In this document: positions 45,378-57,059 of the stretch, one piece after another
Numbering within the stretch: the first letter of the stretch is position 1
Layout: every line of letters starts with the position of its first letter
Assembly: GCA_001599755.1 (NCBI GenBank)
Contig: BCHX01000004.1
Coordinates: 186,001-250,000 of the forward strand
From: Gliomastix tumulicola
Taxonomy: Eukaryota > Ascomycota > Sordariomycetes > Hypocreales > Bionectriaceae
Reading direction: 5' to 3'
Length of the DNA stretch: 64,000 nt
The notes under the pieces: generated by a model
What the model saw: only the letters and a program-made list of their open reading frames with translations
What the model was told of the DNA's origin: nothing
The model's database searches: none
Program-made: the position numbers and the translations under genes

Positions 45378-46114
45378 GATGGATGTTGGAGCGCACTCTG
45401 AGTGTTGGAAGATCTCAACGGCCGATACCTAGTATTAATACGTGCATAGCAGTGACACGCCATAGTATCAGAACCGTTGGCTGAATAGTTTAGTTCATCC
45501 CATGTGTGCACCTTGATAGACATGAGTGAGCTCTCTGCATTCTGAATAGGCAGGTCTCTTCGCTCAGCTTCCTCGTTTCTTGCAATGCCAAGGAGGCCTG
45601 GAATGCTTCCGCAGGTGAGATATTGGCGAGGGCTGAGAGGTGCGGACCTTGATGGCTGCAGTCTGCAAGGATTGTCGGCCTGTCGGCCTGTCGCCTGTGC
45701 CTCAAAGGATGGATGTGAATGGTTCTGCCAGTTTTTGAGCGATAGTACCCCACGGGATACAATGGCGGCACTAGGTGAAGAACAGACTTTTACACCCTCA
45801 AGTCTTGATAGGGAGATGCCATACGTTTCTGTCATAGGATCTTCGCCTTCTAGCAACTTGTATAGCCTGAATAGAGTCACTAGCTATGCCACGTAGGGAG
45901 GATTAGGAAGGAGACGGGGACCTGTCTGTCCAACGCATGCGGTGAATGGAATGTCTTCAACCTCAGCGGGAGAGCTATCAAGGGAGTCACCCATCCTCTC
46001 TTCGACAAGACTATCCAGCCAGCAGTCTCAGTCACACACAGAACATCCAAGCAAAAATTCAGACCAAACCAAACCAACAACACCACCACCACTTTCCGCA
46101 AATTCAACGCAAAA
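45378..46114. other. Divergent promoter region, 0.74 kb
   Basis: It separates the start of the repeat-protein gene (minus) from the small secreted protein (plus), so the two could share control. Short open frames here are not convincing. Confidence 0.55.
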
Positions 46115-46372
46115 ATGGTGTCCCTCAAGATCGTCCTCGCCACCCTGCCCTTCGCCCTGCAGGCCCTGGCCCTCCCCTCGGGCTCGAGCACCACCCCCCT
46201 TGAGCTCGACAGCCGCCTGGTCTGCCTCGCGCCGACCAACTGCAGCCCCATCGGCAACTGCGAGTACTGCTGCGCCCGCGGCGTCACGCCCAACAGCAGC
46301 ACCTGCCACTCGCACGGAGGCAGCAGCTGCGCCGCCGGGCAGACGCAGTACCACTGCGACGACGAGCACTAA
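46115..46372 (+). CDS. Small secreted cysteine-rich protein (85 residues)
   Basis: A single exon with a good start context (AAAAATGG). The signal peptide is at residues about 1-19 (MVSLKIVLATLPFALQALA). The mature part has eight cysteines, beginning VCLAPTNCSPIGNCEYCCARG and ending TQYHCDDEH, with an HSHGG segment between. It is flanked by the two CxxHxDHWxC genes and divergent from the larger one. No family was recognised. Its His/Asp/Cys-rich C-terminus would suit a metal-binding or disulfide-stabilised extracellular protein; this is inference. The overlapping longer frame (45942-46379) reads as low-complexity and was rejected. Confidence 0.72.
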   Translation: MVSLKIVLATLPFALQALALPSGSSTTPLELDSRLVCLAPTNCSPIGNCEYCCARGVTPNSSTCHSHGGSSCAAGQTQYHCDDEH

Positions 46373-47163
46373 AGGATGAAAGCATCTTATGTCTATCTGG
46401 AACTTTCTCCAGACATTTTTCTCGGGCCATCGGGGGATACCGTGGAGATGGATGTTTGTTCCCACGTATCGAGCGGGATGGAGAGAGAGAGAGAGAGAGG
46501 GAGGGAGTCTGGATAGTAGGGGTTCTAACAGATGGACTAACAGACGGAGAAACGGAGGCTTGAGTTAAGCTTAGGCAAGCTTAAATTTTACTTAATTTCA
46601 AGCCGTACTAGATTTGTTCTTGTTTCTTTCCGCGTGACTGTTTTTGTTTCTTATTGGCTCAAGTGTGCAGCTGAAGTAGAGACGAAGCGGACCAATATTG
46701 CCTCGCGTGCATGAAGAGTGTGGGTGGCCATCAAGGTACTCAACAACGTCTGACCCCTGCTAAATCGACAACTGAGGGCATGATCCAACGTTGTGTTAGT
46801 CTGCTTTAGTACAAAGACCCGAAGACTCGCCGGTGGGCGGCCGACGAGGCTCTTGGATGCACACCTTGATGGTCTAGGACGATGATCCTGGGCGTCTTCA
46901 TGCAGCCAATCAACACAGATTCCTTTTCGCACATCAGCAAACGTTCTCACTTGCCCCGTTTGAACTTACGGACTTTCTTCTCTTGGCGATGGACACTTGT
47001 GGAGTGCGGCCAAGCCCAAGCTACCTCTCAGCTCGAGATGGTATAAGACTCGGCGCAGAACCGCTTCTCGCTTCTCGTTTCTCTCCCCCAGACCGCACGC
47101 TCACGCTCGTTTTCAACTGCTTGGAAGTCTTACACTCGTTTTGCACCTAGACAAAAAGACAGT
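46373..47163. other. Intergenic, 0.79 kb
   Basis: 3' flank of the small secreted protein, a GA repeat (about 46479-46498) and the promoter of the next gene (GTATAAGA near 47041). No gene was seen. Confidence 0.55.
47040..47048 (+). promoter_or_regulatory. TATA-like box upstream of the 228-residue repeat protein
   Basis: GGTATAAGA lies about 120 nt before the ATG at 47164, followed by a pyrimidine-rich leader typical of fungal promoters. Confidence 0.45.
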
Positions 47164-48074
47164 ATGAAGTTCAGCCAGTTCGTCCTCCTCGGCTTCGGCT
47201 CCGTCGCGCTTGCGCAGACGCTCGAGCCGTCCCCGACCGAGTCCATCGGATGCGAGCCTCACGGCGACCACTGGTAGAGACACTCTCTGATATGGTATCT
47301 GGTCTATCGTCGTTGCTGATGTTGAGTAGGCACTGTGAAGGTCCTCGTCCCACCGAGACCGCCGTTGAGGAGGCGCCCCTCGAGCCCTCCCCAACTGAGT
47401 CCGTCGGCTGCGAGCCTCATGGCGATCACTGGTATGCTGCGTCTATCGAGCGTTATTTGTGTTGTGTCAGTGCTAACTTAGACCAAGGCACTGCGAGGGT
47501 CCCCGTACTACGGAGGCCCCTGAGCCGACCACGACGGCCGATGAGCACGACGACCACGAGCACACCGAGGACCCCGGCCCGTCGCCCACCGACTCTATCG
47601 GCTGTGAGCCCCATGGCGACCACTGGTGAGGATCTACTCGCTTCTTCTGACAGATGAGCTGTACAGCTGACAATAGACAGGCACTGCGAGGGCCCTCTGC
47701 CCACCGATGCCCCTGAGACGACCTCCTCGGCTGCTGAGTCCGAGCCAACCACCACCGAGGAGCACGAGGACGACCACGAGCACACTGAGGATCCTGGCCC
47801 GTCTCCTACCGAGTCGGTTGGATGCGAGCCCCACGGTGACCACTGGTATGTAAACGTATATCCCAAACCAATAGAAGTAAGATACTGACACCCGACCCTT
47901 AGGCACTGCGAAGGCCCTGCCGTGACCTCGTCCGACCTGAGCACCATCGTCGTTCCTACTCCGACTGGCAACGGCACCGTTCCCACGAACCCTCCCGAGG
48001 CCGGTGCCGCTGGTGTCTCTGCCGGCATCGGTGCCGTCGCTGTGGCTGGTGTTTTCGCCCTCATGGCTCTTTAA
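47164..48074 (+). CDS. Secreted, probably GPI-anchored protein with four CEPHGDHWHC modules, each split by an intron (228 residues)
   Basis: The model is 47164-47273, 47330-47431, 47488-47625, 47681-47845 and 47903-48074. All four introns are phase 2 and fall after TG of the Trp codon in CEPHGDHW/HCEGP; they are 56, 56, 55 and 57 nt. Internal exons are 102, 138 and 165 nt, all multiples of three, so each exon-intron unit can duplicate without breaking frame. The signal peptide is at residues 1-17. Linkers are Glu/Pro/Thr-rich with HDDHEHTEDPGPSPT stretches that are also His-rich. The C-terminus (NPPEAGAAGVSAGIGAVAVAGVFALMAL) fits a GPI signal. It is clearly related to the 615-residue protein at 43421-45377. 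Metal binding at the cell surface is the best guess. Confidence 0.87.
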
Positions 48075-48698
48075 GTACAGACTGCTGGAGTTCATCACTG
48101 CATCATCGGCGACTGTAAACGCCTTCTTTACATTCATATTTCACTTCTTATTCTGGCTCCGGCCTCATTTGTACGATAGGGCTCATGTATGACTGGTCAT
48201 GCTGTACATGTTCACATTTAATGATTCACAATGCTCAATACATACACGATAGATAAGGTGCACTAAGTGTTCATGATTACGCGAGAGAAGTAGGAGAGAC
48301 AGTGCTAGCACCACACGCCCTGGATATCTTTGGCCTCACCACAGTCCAGTCACAGATGTCACTCCAGCAACGCAATATCCATCACCACCCCCTCGTCATC
48401 GTTCGCTCAAAGTCATCGTCCCAAAGCTTGGAGCTGAAACTAGTCGTCATTCTTTTCTAAATCAAATTGGTAATTACAACGCATGCAAAAGCGACAAGAG
48501 TCGCAGGTCGTTACCCGAGGCGTGAAGCCGAATGCTACACTAGCTATGCTTCATGCCGCACTCACTGTATCCCTGCCCCCTCCCTCTGTAAGGTATTCAT
48601 GAATAAGGCCACTTCCCTTTCTTTCTCCCCAGGTCATTAAGAAAAATGCAATTTAGAAATCTCCCCTGCTCTCTCCCTCCATCCCTCATCTAAATACC
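48075..48698. other. Intergenic, 0.62 kb, convergent 3' ends
   Basis: It lies between the repeat protein (plus) and the ABC transporter (minus). No gene was seen. Confidence 0.6.
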
Positions 48699-51600
48699 TC
48701 AGGCACCCTTGGTAGGCTTCTTCTTCCAGGCGCGCACCTTGACGAAGTAGAACAGCAGCAGGGCCATGCTGAAGTTAAAGGCCGTGAACGCCCAGAGCAC
48801 GCCGTAGTTGCGCCACCGCTCGCTCCAGTACATGCGCACGCCGACGAGGAACTGGTCCGCGACAGCAATGGGACACACCTCGCACTGGGACGTGGCGTCC
48901 GGGTTGTTGAGCGTGCTGGGCGCGAGCTCGAGAAAAGGGGCCAGGTACTCGCCGCAGGTCTGGTTGGCGGGCGGGTCGAAGATGTTCGTCTCGCTGCGCT
49001 TGCACACGACGGGCCGGCCGTGCAGCTGGGAGGAGATGGTGCCCGCGGCGTAGTAGGCGAAGGGGCTGAGGCGGTACATGAAGATCCAGAAGTCGGGCAT
49101 GAAGTTGACGTTCTGGATGATGCCCGCGAAGGTGATCATGAAGAAGACGAAGAGCGGGATCAGCGGCGGGATCTCGGGGAAGGCCGTGATGGTCATCATG
49201 GCGAAGGAGAGGATGAAGAGGAAGAACTGCACGACGAAGAGCAGCACCATGCCCTGCTGGAGGCTGGACTGGATGCCGCTGGTCGGGTAGTAGAAGCAGG
49301 CGAAGAGGAGGACGGCCGTGATGATGGTGATGGGGAACTCGACGAGGATGTTGGCGATGATGAACGCCTTCCAGGAGTACGTCTTGCTGGGGCGCTCGCG
49401 GGCCTCGTAGAGGTTCCTGGCCGCGACGAACTGCGGTTGGATCTACACAAGCACTGTCAGTCACTGGAGAGTCACTTTGCATGAGATGAACAAAACATAC
49501 CTGTCCGGTAACGGTAGGGAACATGGTGACAACGACAAACCCGCTGAAGAGCACGTTCGACATGCCCGCAAACGTGGGCTCGGCGTCGTACAGACTGAAC
49601 CCGATGAACAGACCGGCCAGCACAACGAGCAGCACCCTCGAGAAGATGTACTGCGGGTTCCGCCAGTAGTTCATGAAGACGCGGCGGGTGACGATGGCCA
49701 GCTGCGAGGTAAACGGCATGGCAAACTCCTCGGTCGAGGCGACGTCCGCGTCGAGCGCGAGGGGCGACGCAAAGTACTCCTCGTGGATGCGCTCGACCTC
49801 GAGCATGATGGCGCTGCGCTCCTCGCTGCTGTCCCAGATGGCGTGCCAGTCCTGGCCGTGGACGTTGGCGCCCGTCTTGGTGACCTCGAGGATGTACTCG
49901 GCCGGGTTCTCGTCGTCCTCGCACTTGCGCGCGCCGTTGCCCTCGAAGTAGTCGATCAGCGTGCGCGAGTTGTCGCCAATCTCGCCAAAGTACGCGGGGC
50001 GGCCGCCCTCGGCGAGCACCAGGACGCGGTCGAACTGCTCGAACAGCGCAGAGCTGGGCTGGTGGCAGGCACAGAGGATGGCCTGGCCGGCGTCCGAGAG
50101 ACGGCGGAGGAACGTGCAGATGGCCCAGGCGCTCTGCGAGTCAAGGCCAGTGCCGGGCTCGTCGAGGAACAGGAGCAGCTTGGGCTTCGCGGCGAGCTCG
50201 ATACCGATAGACAGCAGCTTGCGCTGCTCGACGTTGAGACCCTGGCCGGGCACACCGACGACGGCGTCCGCAAAGTCGTGCATGTTCAGGATGTCAATCA
50301 CCTGCTCGACAAAGGCGAACTTCTCGGCCTTGGTGACGGTCTTGGGCTGGCGGAGCAGCGCGCTGAACTGCAGACTCTCGCGGACGGTGGCGGTGGGGAG
50401 ATGGGCATCGTGCTGCTGGATGTAGCCCGAGTTGCGTCCAAAGGTCGGGGGCAGCGGCTTGCCGTTGACGAGGATGTCGCCCGTGATCACACCGACAGAC
50501 GCCCGCTGAGCGAGGACGTTCAGCAGCGTGCTCTTGCCGGCGCCGCGGACACCCATGATGGCCGTCAGACTGCCGGGCTTGACCCAGCCAGAGACATTGT
50601 CGAGGAGACGCTTGCTGCCGCCCTTGATGGGCACCTCGTAGGTCAGGTCGCGCCAGGTGAAGACGTCGACCTGGGCGTCGATCTTGCCCGTCGGCGCCTC
50701 TCCCAGCGTCACGTCCGCGATGCCGCCGTTCTCGGGGGGATGCAGCACGGCCTTCTGGTCGACGCCGCGCCAGTTCCGCCGGAGATAGCCCTTCAGGTGT
50801 GCCGGGACGCGGCCGCGGGGGAACACGAGGATGTCCGCGTTGTCCTTGCCGGCAATGTTGAACTCGGCCGCGAGGAAGTTGGTGCCCAGGAAGAAGGCCA
50901 GGAAGCCAAACAGGATGCCCACGTTGCGCCACGCGTGCGACCACGAGTACCGGTACGTCTCCTCGATGTACGCGTCACCGTTCACAAACATCTGGCCCAC
51001 GACGGACCCGACGGTGCTGCAGATGAAGTTGGTGTCTCCGACCTCCGGGCCATAGGGAGGCACAAACTGCGTGCAGGCGAAGTCGCGGCCGTGGAACTCG
51101 TTGCCCAGGAGCACCTCGTACGAGTAGAAGACCGGGTTGATCCAGCGGATCCAGCTGAACCAGGGGTGCATCTCGGGCACGCGCATGACGAAGTTGGTGT
51201 ACATGACGAGCATCAGCAGCACGGTGCCGGAGAGGGCGTTGGCGATGGCAGCAGTGCGTGTAATGCCCGCGAGCGTGCGGAAGAGACCCATCATGATGAG
51301 CATGTTGAGGTACGTGACGAGCAGGAACAGGAAGAACTGGCCGGCGGTGCGGTGCAGGTTCGCCATGAAGTACACGGGCAGGTTACCCAGCGTGTTCATG
51401 ATGAACTTGATGGGCAGCTCGACGATGACACTGGCAATGGCCTCGGTGAACGGGTGGTAGAAGGCGTAGGAGAAGTGCTTGTCGACGATGGGCCGGTGGG
51501 CGTACTGCGTGTTGATCTCGCCGATGGAGCCGAGCACGGTGGCGACCATGGCACCAAAGAGCGTGCCCGTCTTGCCGAAGAAGCCGTCGGTGTTGTTGGG

Positions 51601-53370
51601 CGTGTTGTAGAAGACGGACGCGTAGAGGAGACCGAGGATGATGTGGCTGCTGGCCATGATGATGGTCCCCGGCAGGTTGCCCATCGTGCGCTGCCAGGCG
51701 CGGACGGTGTTGAGGCGGATCTGCGTCAGGATGTTGATGGTGAAGGGCGACTTGGGCCGCACGTGGCGCGCCTGGCGGTCGATCTTGGACCAGCGCAGCT
51801 GCTTCGCGGCCTGGCCCTCGGGGAAGCGCTGCAGGTTGTCGTCCATGTCGACGCGCAGCTCCTGGAACTCGTCGGAGCGGCGCCAGTACGTCTCGAAGTC
51901 CTCGGGCGTGCGCGGGACCTTGTCCTCCATCCCCGGGCGGGCCTTTCGCTCCGCCGGGTTGGTCACGGACGTCAGGAAGTCGCCCGTCGTCAGACGCTCC
52001 GGGTGCTCCCAGCCCATCTTCTCAAAGTACGAGCGCGCGAGGGACGCCGGGCCAAAGTAGATCTGGCGGCCCTCGTACAGCACCACGACCTTGTCGAAGA
52101 GGTCGTAGATGGCCTGCGTGGGCTGGTACATGGAGATGAGGTGCGTGCTGCCGCCGAGATCGGCAGCCAGACGCGTCGAGCGGATGAACTTGAGCGCCAT
52201 GCCCGAGTCGAGCCCGCGCGTGCTGTGGTCCCAGGCGGCCACGGGGGCACCGGCCAGCATCATCTCGGCGATGCTCAGACGCCGGCGCTCCTCGGGGGTG
52301 ATGCCCGGCGCCCCGTCCCCGCCGACCATGGTGTTGTACGTGTGCGTCAGGCCGCAGAGGGCCATGACGACGCGGGTCATGTGCTCGATGTGCTGCTGGC
52401 GGGTGACGCCCTGGACGCGGTGCGAGGGCGTGCGGCAGGCGGCGGCGAACTCGAGCGTCTGGCCGACGGTGAGGCAAGGGAAGTGCTTGTCGCCCTAATA
52501 AGAAACATGACTGGTTAGCAGTTGCAGGAGGATGGAGGACAGAATGGAAAATAGGATGGGGGAACATCTGCGCACCTCCTGGTTGTAGATGGCCTCGCCG
52601 CGGAACTCCTTCATCATCTGGCCCTGCGGAATCCCGTTGTAGTGCACGACCGACGGCGCGTCGAGCGTCAGCCCGTGCAGCTGGCCCGTCATGCACTTGA
52701 GCAGCGTGCTGCAGCCCGCCCCGGGCCGGCCGAGGACGAGCAGCAGCTCGCCGCTGTTGACGATGCCGTCCATGCCGTTGAGGATGGTCCGCGTGGCCTT
52801 CTTGGAGAAGCTGAGGAACTCGCCCAGGCGCACGGGCAGCATTGCCCAGTCGGCGAGCGTGCGCTGCAGCTGCAGGGCGTCGCAGGTGCCCGAGACGGTC
52901 AGGTCCTTGAAGGTGACGCCCGTCTGGGACTGCGCGATGCCCTCCCTGCGCAGGAGGCCGACGACGTGCTCGAGGTACTTGCGCAGGTCGAAGGTCTTGC
53001 TGCTGGGATCCATGGCCGGGTCGGCGTGCAAGGCGTAGCTGTCGCCTTGGCCCTTCTCGTTGGTTGCCGCAGCGGCAGCAGCAGCAGCAGCAGCAGCATC
53101 CGTGGCGGGAGCACCGCTCTCTGTAGGGGAGGAGGACTGGATGCGGCCCATGTCAGCGGCGAGACGCTGCAGCTCGCGCTGGTCCTGCTCGTCCACCATG
53201 GCCAGCGAGTCATGGCGGTAGATGGTGCCCGGCGTCGAGGCATTGCGGCTGGCCTCGTTGGGTCGCACGGGCTCGAAGTAGTCGGCTGCTGCCCGTGTCG
53301 CCGACGAGGACGTGGACAGCGGAGCCGAGGCCCTGCGTGCCGAGTTGTCTGAGCCCTCTTTTGCCTCCAT
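48699..53370 (-). CDS. PDR-type ABC-G transporter, full length (1510 residues, three exons)
   Basis: The model on the minus strand is 53370-52576, 52494-49501 and 49442-48699; both introns (81 and 58 nt) are phase 0. The order is NBD-TMD-NBD-TMD as in Pdr5/Cdr1. The N-terminus has a poly-Ala run. NBD1 has the usual fungal Walker A with Cys instead of Lys (GRPGAGCST at 214-222) and WDHSTRGLDS as Walker B/D-loop. Its signature reads ITPEE at about 330-334 rather than VSGGE. NBD2 has Walker A GVRGAGKST, signature LNVEQ and FLDEPGTGLDS. The membrane halves carry the family's cysteine-bearing last extracellular loop. It exports hydrophobic drugs or metabolites at the plasma membrane; the substrate is unknown. 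A large antisense open frame here is a GC-rich shadow. Confidence 0.95.
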
Positions 53371-55604
53371 GGTTGACGACAGACAGTGAACGCTGGTGCC
53401 AAGCAGAGGAAGAGCAAACCTGTTGGTTAGGGGTATCTCAGGTTTCAGAGGAAGGACAGAAAAGAAAAGGAAAGGAGAAAGGAGACATCACGGGTCGAGG
53501 AAGGGGAGCGGCGGGCGGTTCATTAATAAGGTTGGTATTATGCATGGCAGACAAAGCAAAGTATAGCAGGCGGCCCAGGCATGACAGAGCCCTGTCCGAC
53601 CATCAACAACTCCAGCGTCAACGCTTACCGAGACCGCGCTAGAGAGGGAAGCGACCCAGACACACACGGGACAGGGTTGGATGAGATCGCTGATGGAACG
53701 TGCAGGGGGGAAGGGGGGGGGGAGGGAGTGAACTGCATGCGTGTGCCCGTCCTCTGACTCCTCTATCTCTCTCTCTCTGGGTTCAAAGAACGGAGCGAGG
53801 ACACAACCCGATGCTGGGTCTCTCTGCTGGGCTCTGCGACCGAAGGTCCCGGTCCAGTGGACATGGGCCCGGCATGGCGCATCTGATTAGCTGCGTCAGC
53901 TGCCGTCCTTCTGCCTGTGTGTCCAGTCGGCGATGGCCCCTTGCGGTTAACGGTTTGACAGATATGCCTGCGTTGCTTAGCGTGGGCTTGTCCGTACGGA
54001 GAGCATTATGTCTCTGCTTCGTACGACCATGTGTCAGTGAAAGGATCTCTGACCAGAGGCTGCACCAGACGTCATCTGGCCGCGATTATTAATGGCATTA
54101 CGGAGTCTGAATCACCGATGCGCATGCGAGATCTGTCACCTCCGCGAGGGATTGACGGGCTGCGAACGGCACGGCTTTCCTGGAGGCTGGGAGCAGCCAG
54201 AAACTGACAACTGAAAACTGAACTGACCGAATGAAGTGTGTGCACTGGTGCATGTAACTAGATTTTCTGCGAAATGCCAATTCCGGCAGCGGGAAAAGGG
54301 AAATTTGTCGAGATTGCAGGGCTGAGACCATCCTGATCCACTATTCGGGTTTTCTTGATGGCTATTGGTCGCTGGGAATAATTCAGCACAGTCACAATAT
54401 GTCCAATGTCCCAACGCTCGTGGGGGCGAGAAGCCGTGAAATACCGAGCCAGAAACACAGCCAGCTCGAATTCTCGCGAGAAACCTGTCTCTCGTGTTCC
54501 TGCCTCTGTGTCTTGATTCACACGTCCGACCTCATTCAGCTCGAGACAGCCTCGTCTCAGTGATCTGCACCCGCCCACGTAATCACCTCCCCTCTGACAA
54601 CTCCCCGTCCGCCCTCCAGGGCTCAACAGCAAACCATTGAATCCTCCTTTTGGAATGTGGAACGCTGAAGCGCCCCCGGAAATCTGGAAATCTGGATCCC
54701 CGCGCCGCTTACAGACCCGCCGCGCGCCAGCCATCGCTGCTACTAAGAGCTTGGTCAGCAGCCACGGGCCATGACTGGCGTGGTTTGTCAGTTGGCTCGT
54801 GTGAATCAGTTTTATTAAGAGCCCGTATCTCTCTGTTCTCTCTCTCTCGGACTCCTTGGTATGATGATGATGCTCCAGGCATGTTCCGAGGGAGGGTCAG
54901 GCAGCCGTGGTGATTCGCTGCGTCGCATAGTTAGCGTGGCCCTGCCAGCCAAGCCAAGGCAAGGGTGCATACCGTTAATTAGGCCGGAGTCTGGGCGATG
55001 CACATGTTGGTCGGTCGAAATGCTACCTACCCTCTTTCTGCCTTGGAAGTGTAGGGTACAATTTGTAGGCCAGCTTTGACCATCCATGCTTGACGGCCTC
55101 CAGCTCGTCAACTGGTGCCATTCCAAGGCAGCAGATATTATAATCTGGCAGACCCTGTTATGATGCACAATTTCATAGCTGCGCCACGTGTGAACAGATC
55201 AATTGTGACCGATCTGCAATAGCCGCCTCCCATACGCGTTTTTCGTGGCTGGGCATCATGTGCATCTCGTCTGCTGTTTGTGCACTGACCGCCTCTCGTG
55301 GCGTTTTACGCCTCACGCCACATGTGGCTGGGGAAACTCACTTTCCATCCATTCGTGCGAACAATAGGCTGGAAAGCAGCTTCAATGTCAATAGAACACT
55401 CGGTGAAAGTGACAATGCTTCCTGAATTACTGCCCAGCCATTCGACAGTAAGGCGTTTGTATTTCGATGCTACCTGACTGACCTTCTCAAGCTCTCTCCC
55501 CGTCACCATCACCATCACTTCGCCACCAGTCCCCAGTATTACGATGGCGCCGCTCAGAAAGACACCGCGTGTCGCTCCGTCTACAGCCCTTATCCAACAC
55601 CTGA
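53371..55604. other. Intergenic, 2.2 kb
   Basis: Promoter of the ABC transporter with purine-rich runs (about 53450-53520, 53701-53728) and a short CT repeat. Open frames here have no recognisable domain. The unresolved 5' end of the next gene probably lies at its right edge. Confidence 0.5.
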
Positions 55605-56579
55605 ACAAGCCATGACCTCGTCAAGATCGACCTCGACGGAAGCATCAACACCAACACCAACACTAGCAGCAGCAGCATCATCAACAGTGGAAACGGAAGC
55701 CTTCCTGGGGCCGGTCTCCGTCGGGTCAGCTCCTCCAGCCGTCGCGACGTAGACTCCAACGGCAAGCAGGGGAAGAAGCGCATCGCCCACGAGCGATACA
55801 TCAGCCTCTGCGACCAAAGTGAACCTGACTCTCGCGGACCTCACAGGCGACTCGCCCGGCAAGAGCGAGCATACTGCGGCAACGAGTACCGCTGGCGCAA
55901 GTACGTGTCCGTGTCAAGAAACGACGACGGCGAGCTGGAGATTGAGTGCCGCCACGGGGACCATCGCAAGCCCGCTGTAGAGACGTATCGCGTCTCCTGT
56001 CCTGACTCGCCGTCCGCGACACGTCGTCAAGCCAGGCCGCTTTTCGTCTGGGACTTCCACTAGTCCAGCAGGATCAGGACGGGCCGCAGCGAGGAATCCT
56101 GGTATAATATGATGCAGACGTGGACGTCGCGGGCCATCGTCGTCATCCGGCAGCGCCAGCTCGCCTTTTGTCCGCATCTCAGTACGACGGTGCATCGTTT
56201 GTCCCAGCCCAGCCGTGACAACACCGTCTCCTGTCGCCAGTGCTCGAGCATCCTGACCCATGGCGTGCTGTCCCCGCGAGGCTACCCCCTCATCGCTTTC
56301 ACGTCGACGATTTCACTGCGAAAGGAGGATCCGGCCCTACAGCCCGAGTGGCTGCGGAAGCTCGACACGGGGAGCTGCTGCCACATTCACGATCCCGAGA
56401 CGGAGCACATCACCTGGTGCAGGGACCTCGAGTACGCGACGACGTACGAGCTTTGTCGAGTGTCGCAGCTTGGGCGGGTGCCAGACGTACTACCTATCTC
56501 GGGATCTCGTTCTGAGGTTGATGTGCTCGATATGCTCACGGACGTAGCGATACGACGTGGGCAGGCTGCTGAGGAGTAG
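55605..56579 (+). CDS. Poorly resolved gene of unknown function (5' end not found)
   Basis: One reading frame is open from 55605 to 56576 except for a TAG at 56061. Treating 55977-56063 as an 87-nt phase-0 intron (donor GTAGAG, a CTGACT branch-like site, acceptor CCACTAG) removes it. The joined frame looks protein-like: a Ser/Asn-rich start, then RIAHERYISLCDQ, EYRWRKYVSVSRND and a cysteine-bearing C-terminal half (CRQCSSIL, GSCCHIHDPETEHITWCRDLEY). No ATG lies in frame before 56109, so an upstream exon is needed and I could not place it. If the intron is wrong, the TAG would make this a broken gene. No family was recognised. Confidence 0.35.
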
Positions 56580-57059
56580 CAGGCGCAGAGCCAGATTATA
56601 GAGGTACAATGGTAGCGTCGAGGCGGATTACATGACACCTGTAAGAAAAAGGAATGGGCAAGGCGCCAATGTATGCTAATGCATGTAAAACTAGCGATTG
56701 TAGGGCTTGAAACATCGGGCTCTCATATTTTGCAGCAAAATATACCCCAAATTCAGATCAACGTGTTTGGTGCTTCACGCTTCAAGCTCAGCCGCCAGAA
56801 TTCTCGACAAGCGCTCTAGGGTAGTCATGGTGAGATCGTGCATGTCAGCCTGAAGATCCTAGCTGCCCAATGTGGAATTTCGTGGAAGCGGGGTGTCAGC
56901 AGCTCTTCATCGCAGCCATGGATGATGACATGTTCCTTGCCCAGCGCGAGGAAGTCACTTACGAGGCCATCAAGCGTACGTGTATCTATGCACGCCTGAA
57001 TTCCTGCCTAGAGGACGCATAGTTTGCACATCTGGCCCCTCTGAGCCGCACCCGCGAGC
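56580..57059. other. Intergenic, 0.48 kb, promoter of the HET gene
   Basis: It contains a 50-codon ATG-to-stop frame (56870-57022) ending 37 nt before the HET start. This could be an upstream open reading frame or chance. Confidence 0.5.

Noticed and set aside
49477..52518. 1013-codon plus-strand open frame
   Set aside because: It is antisense to the ABC transporter exons, has GC-rich codon-shadow composition and no domain; the minus-strand frame carries all PDR motifs.
54258..54734. 158-codon minus frame
   Set aside because: No recognisable domain; composition looks like chance in GC-rich intergenic DNA.
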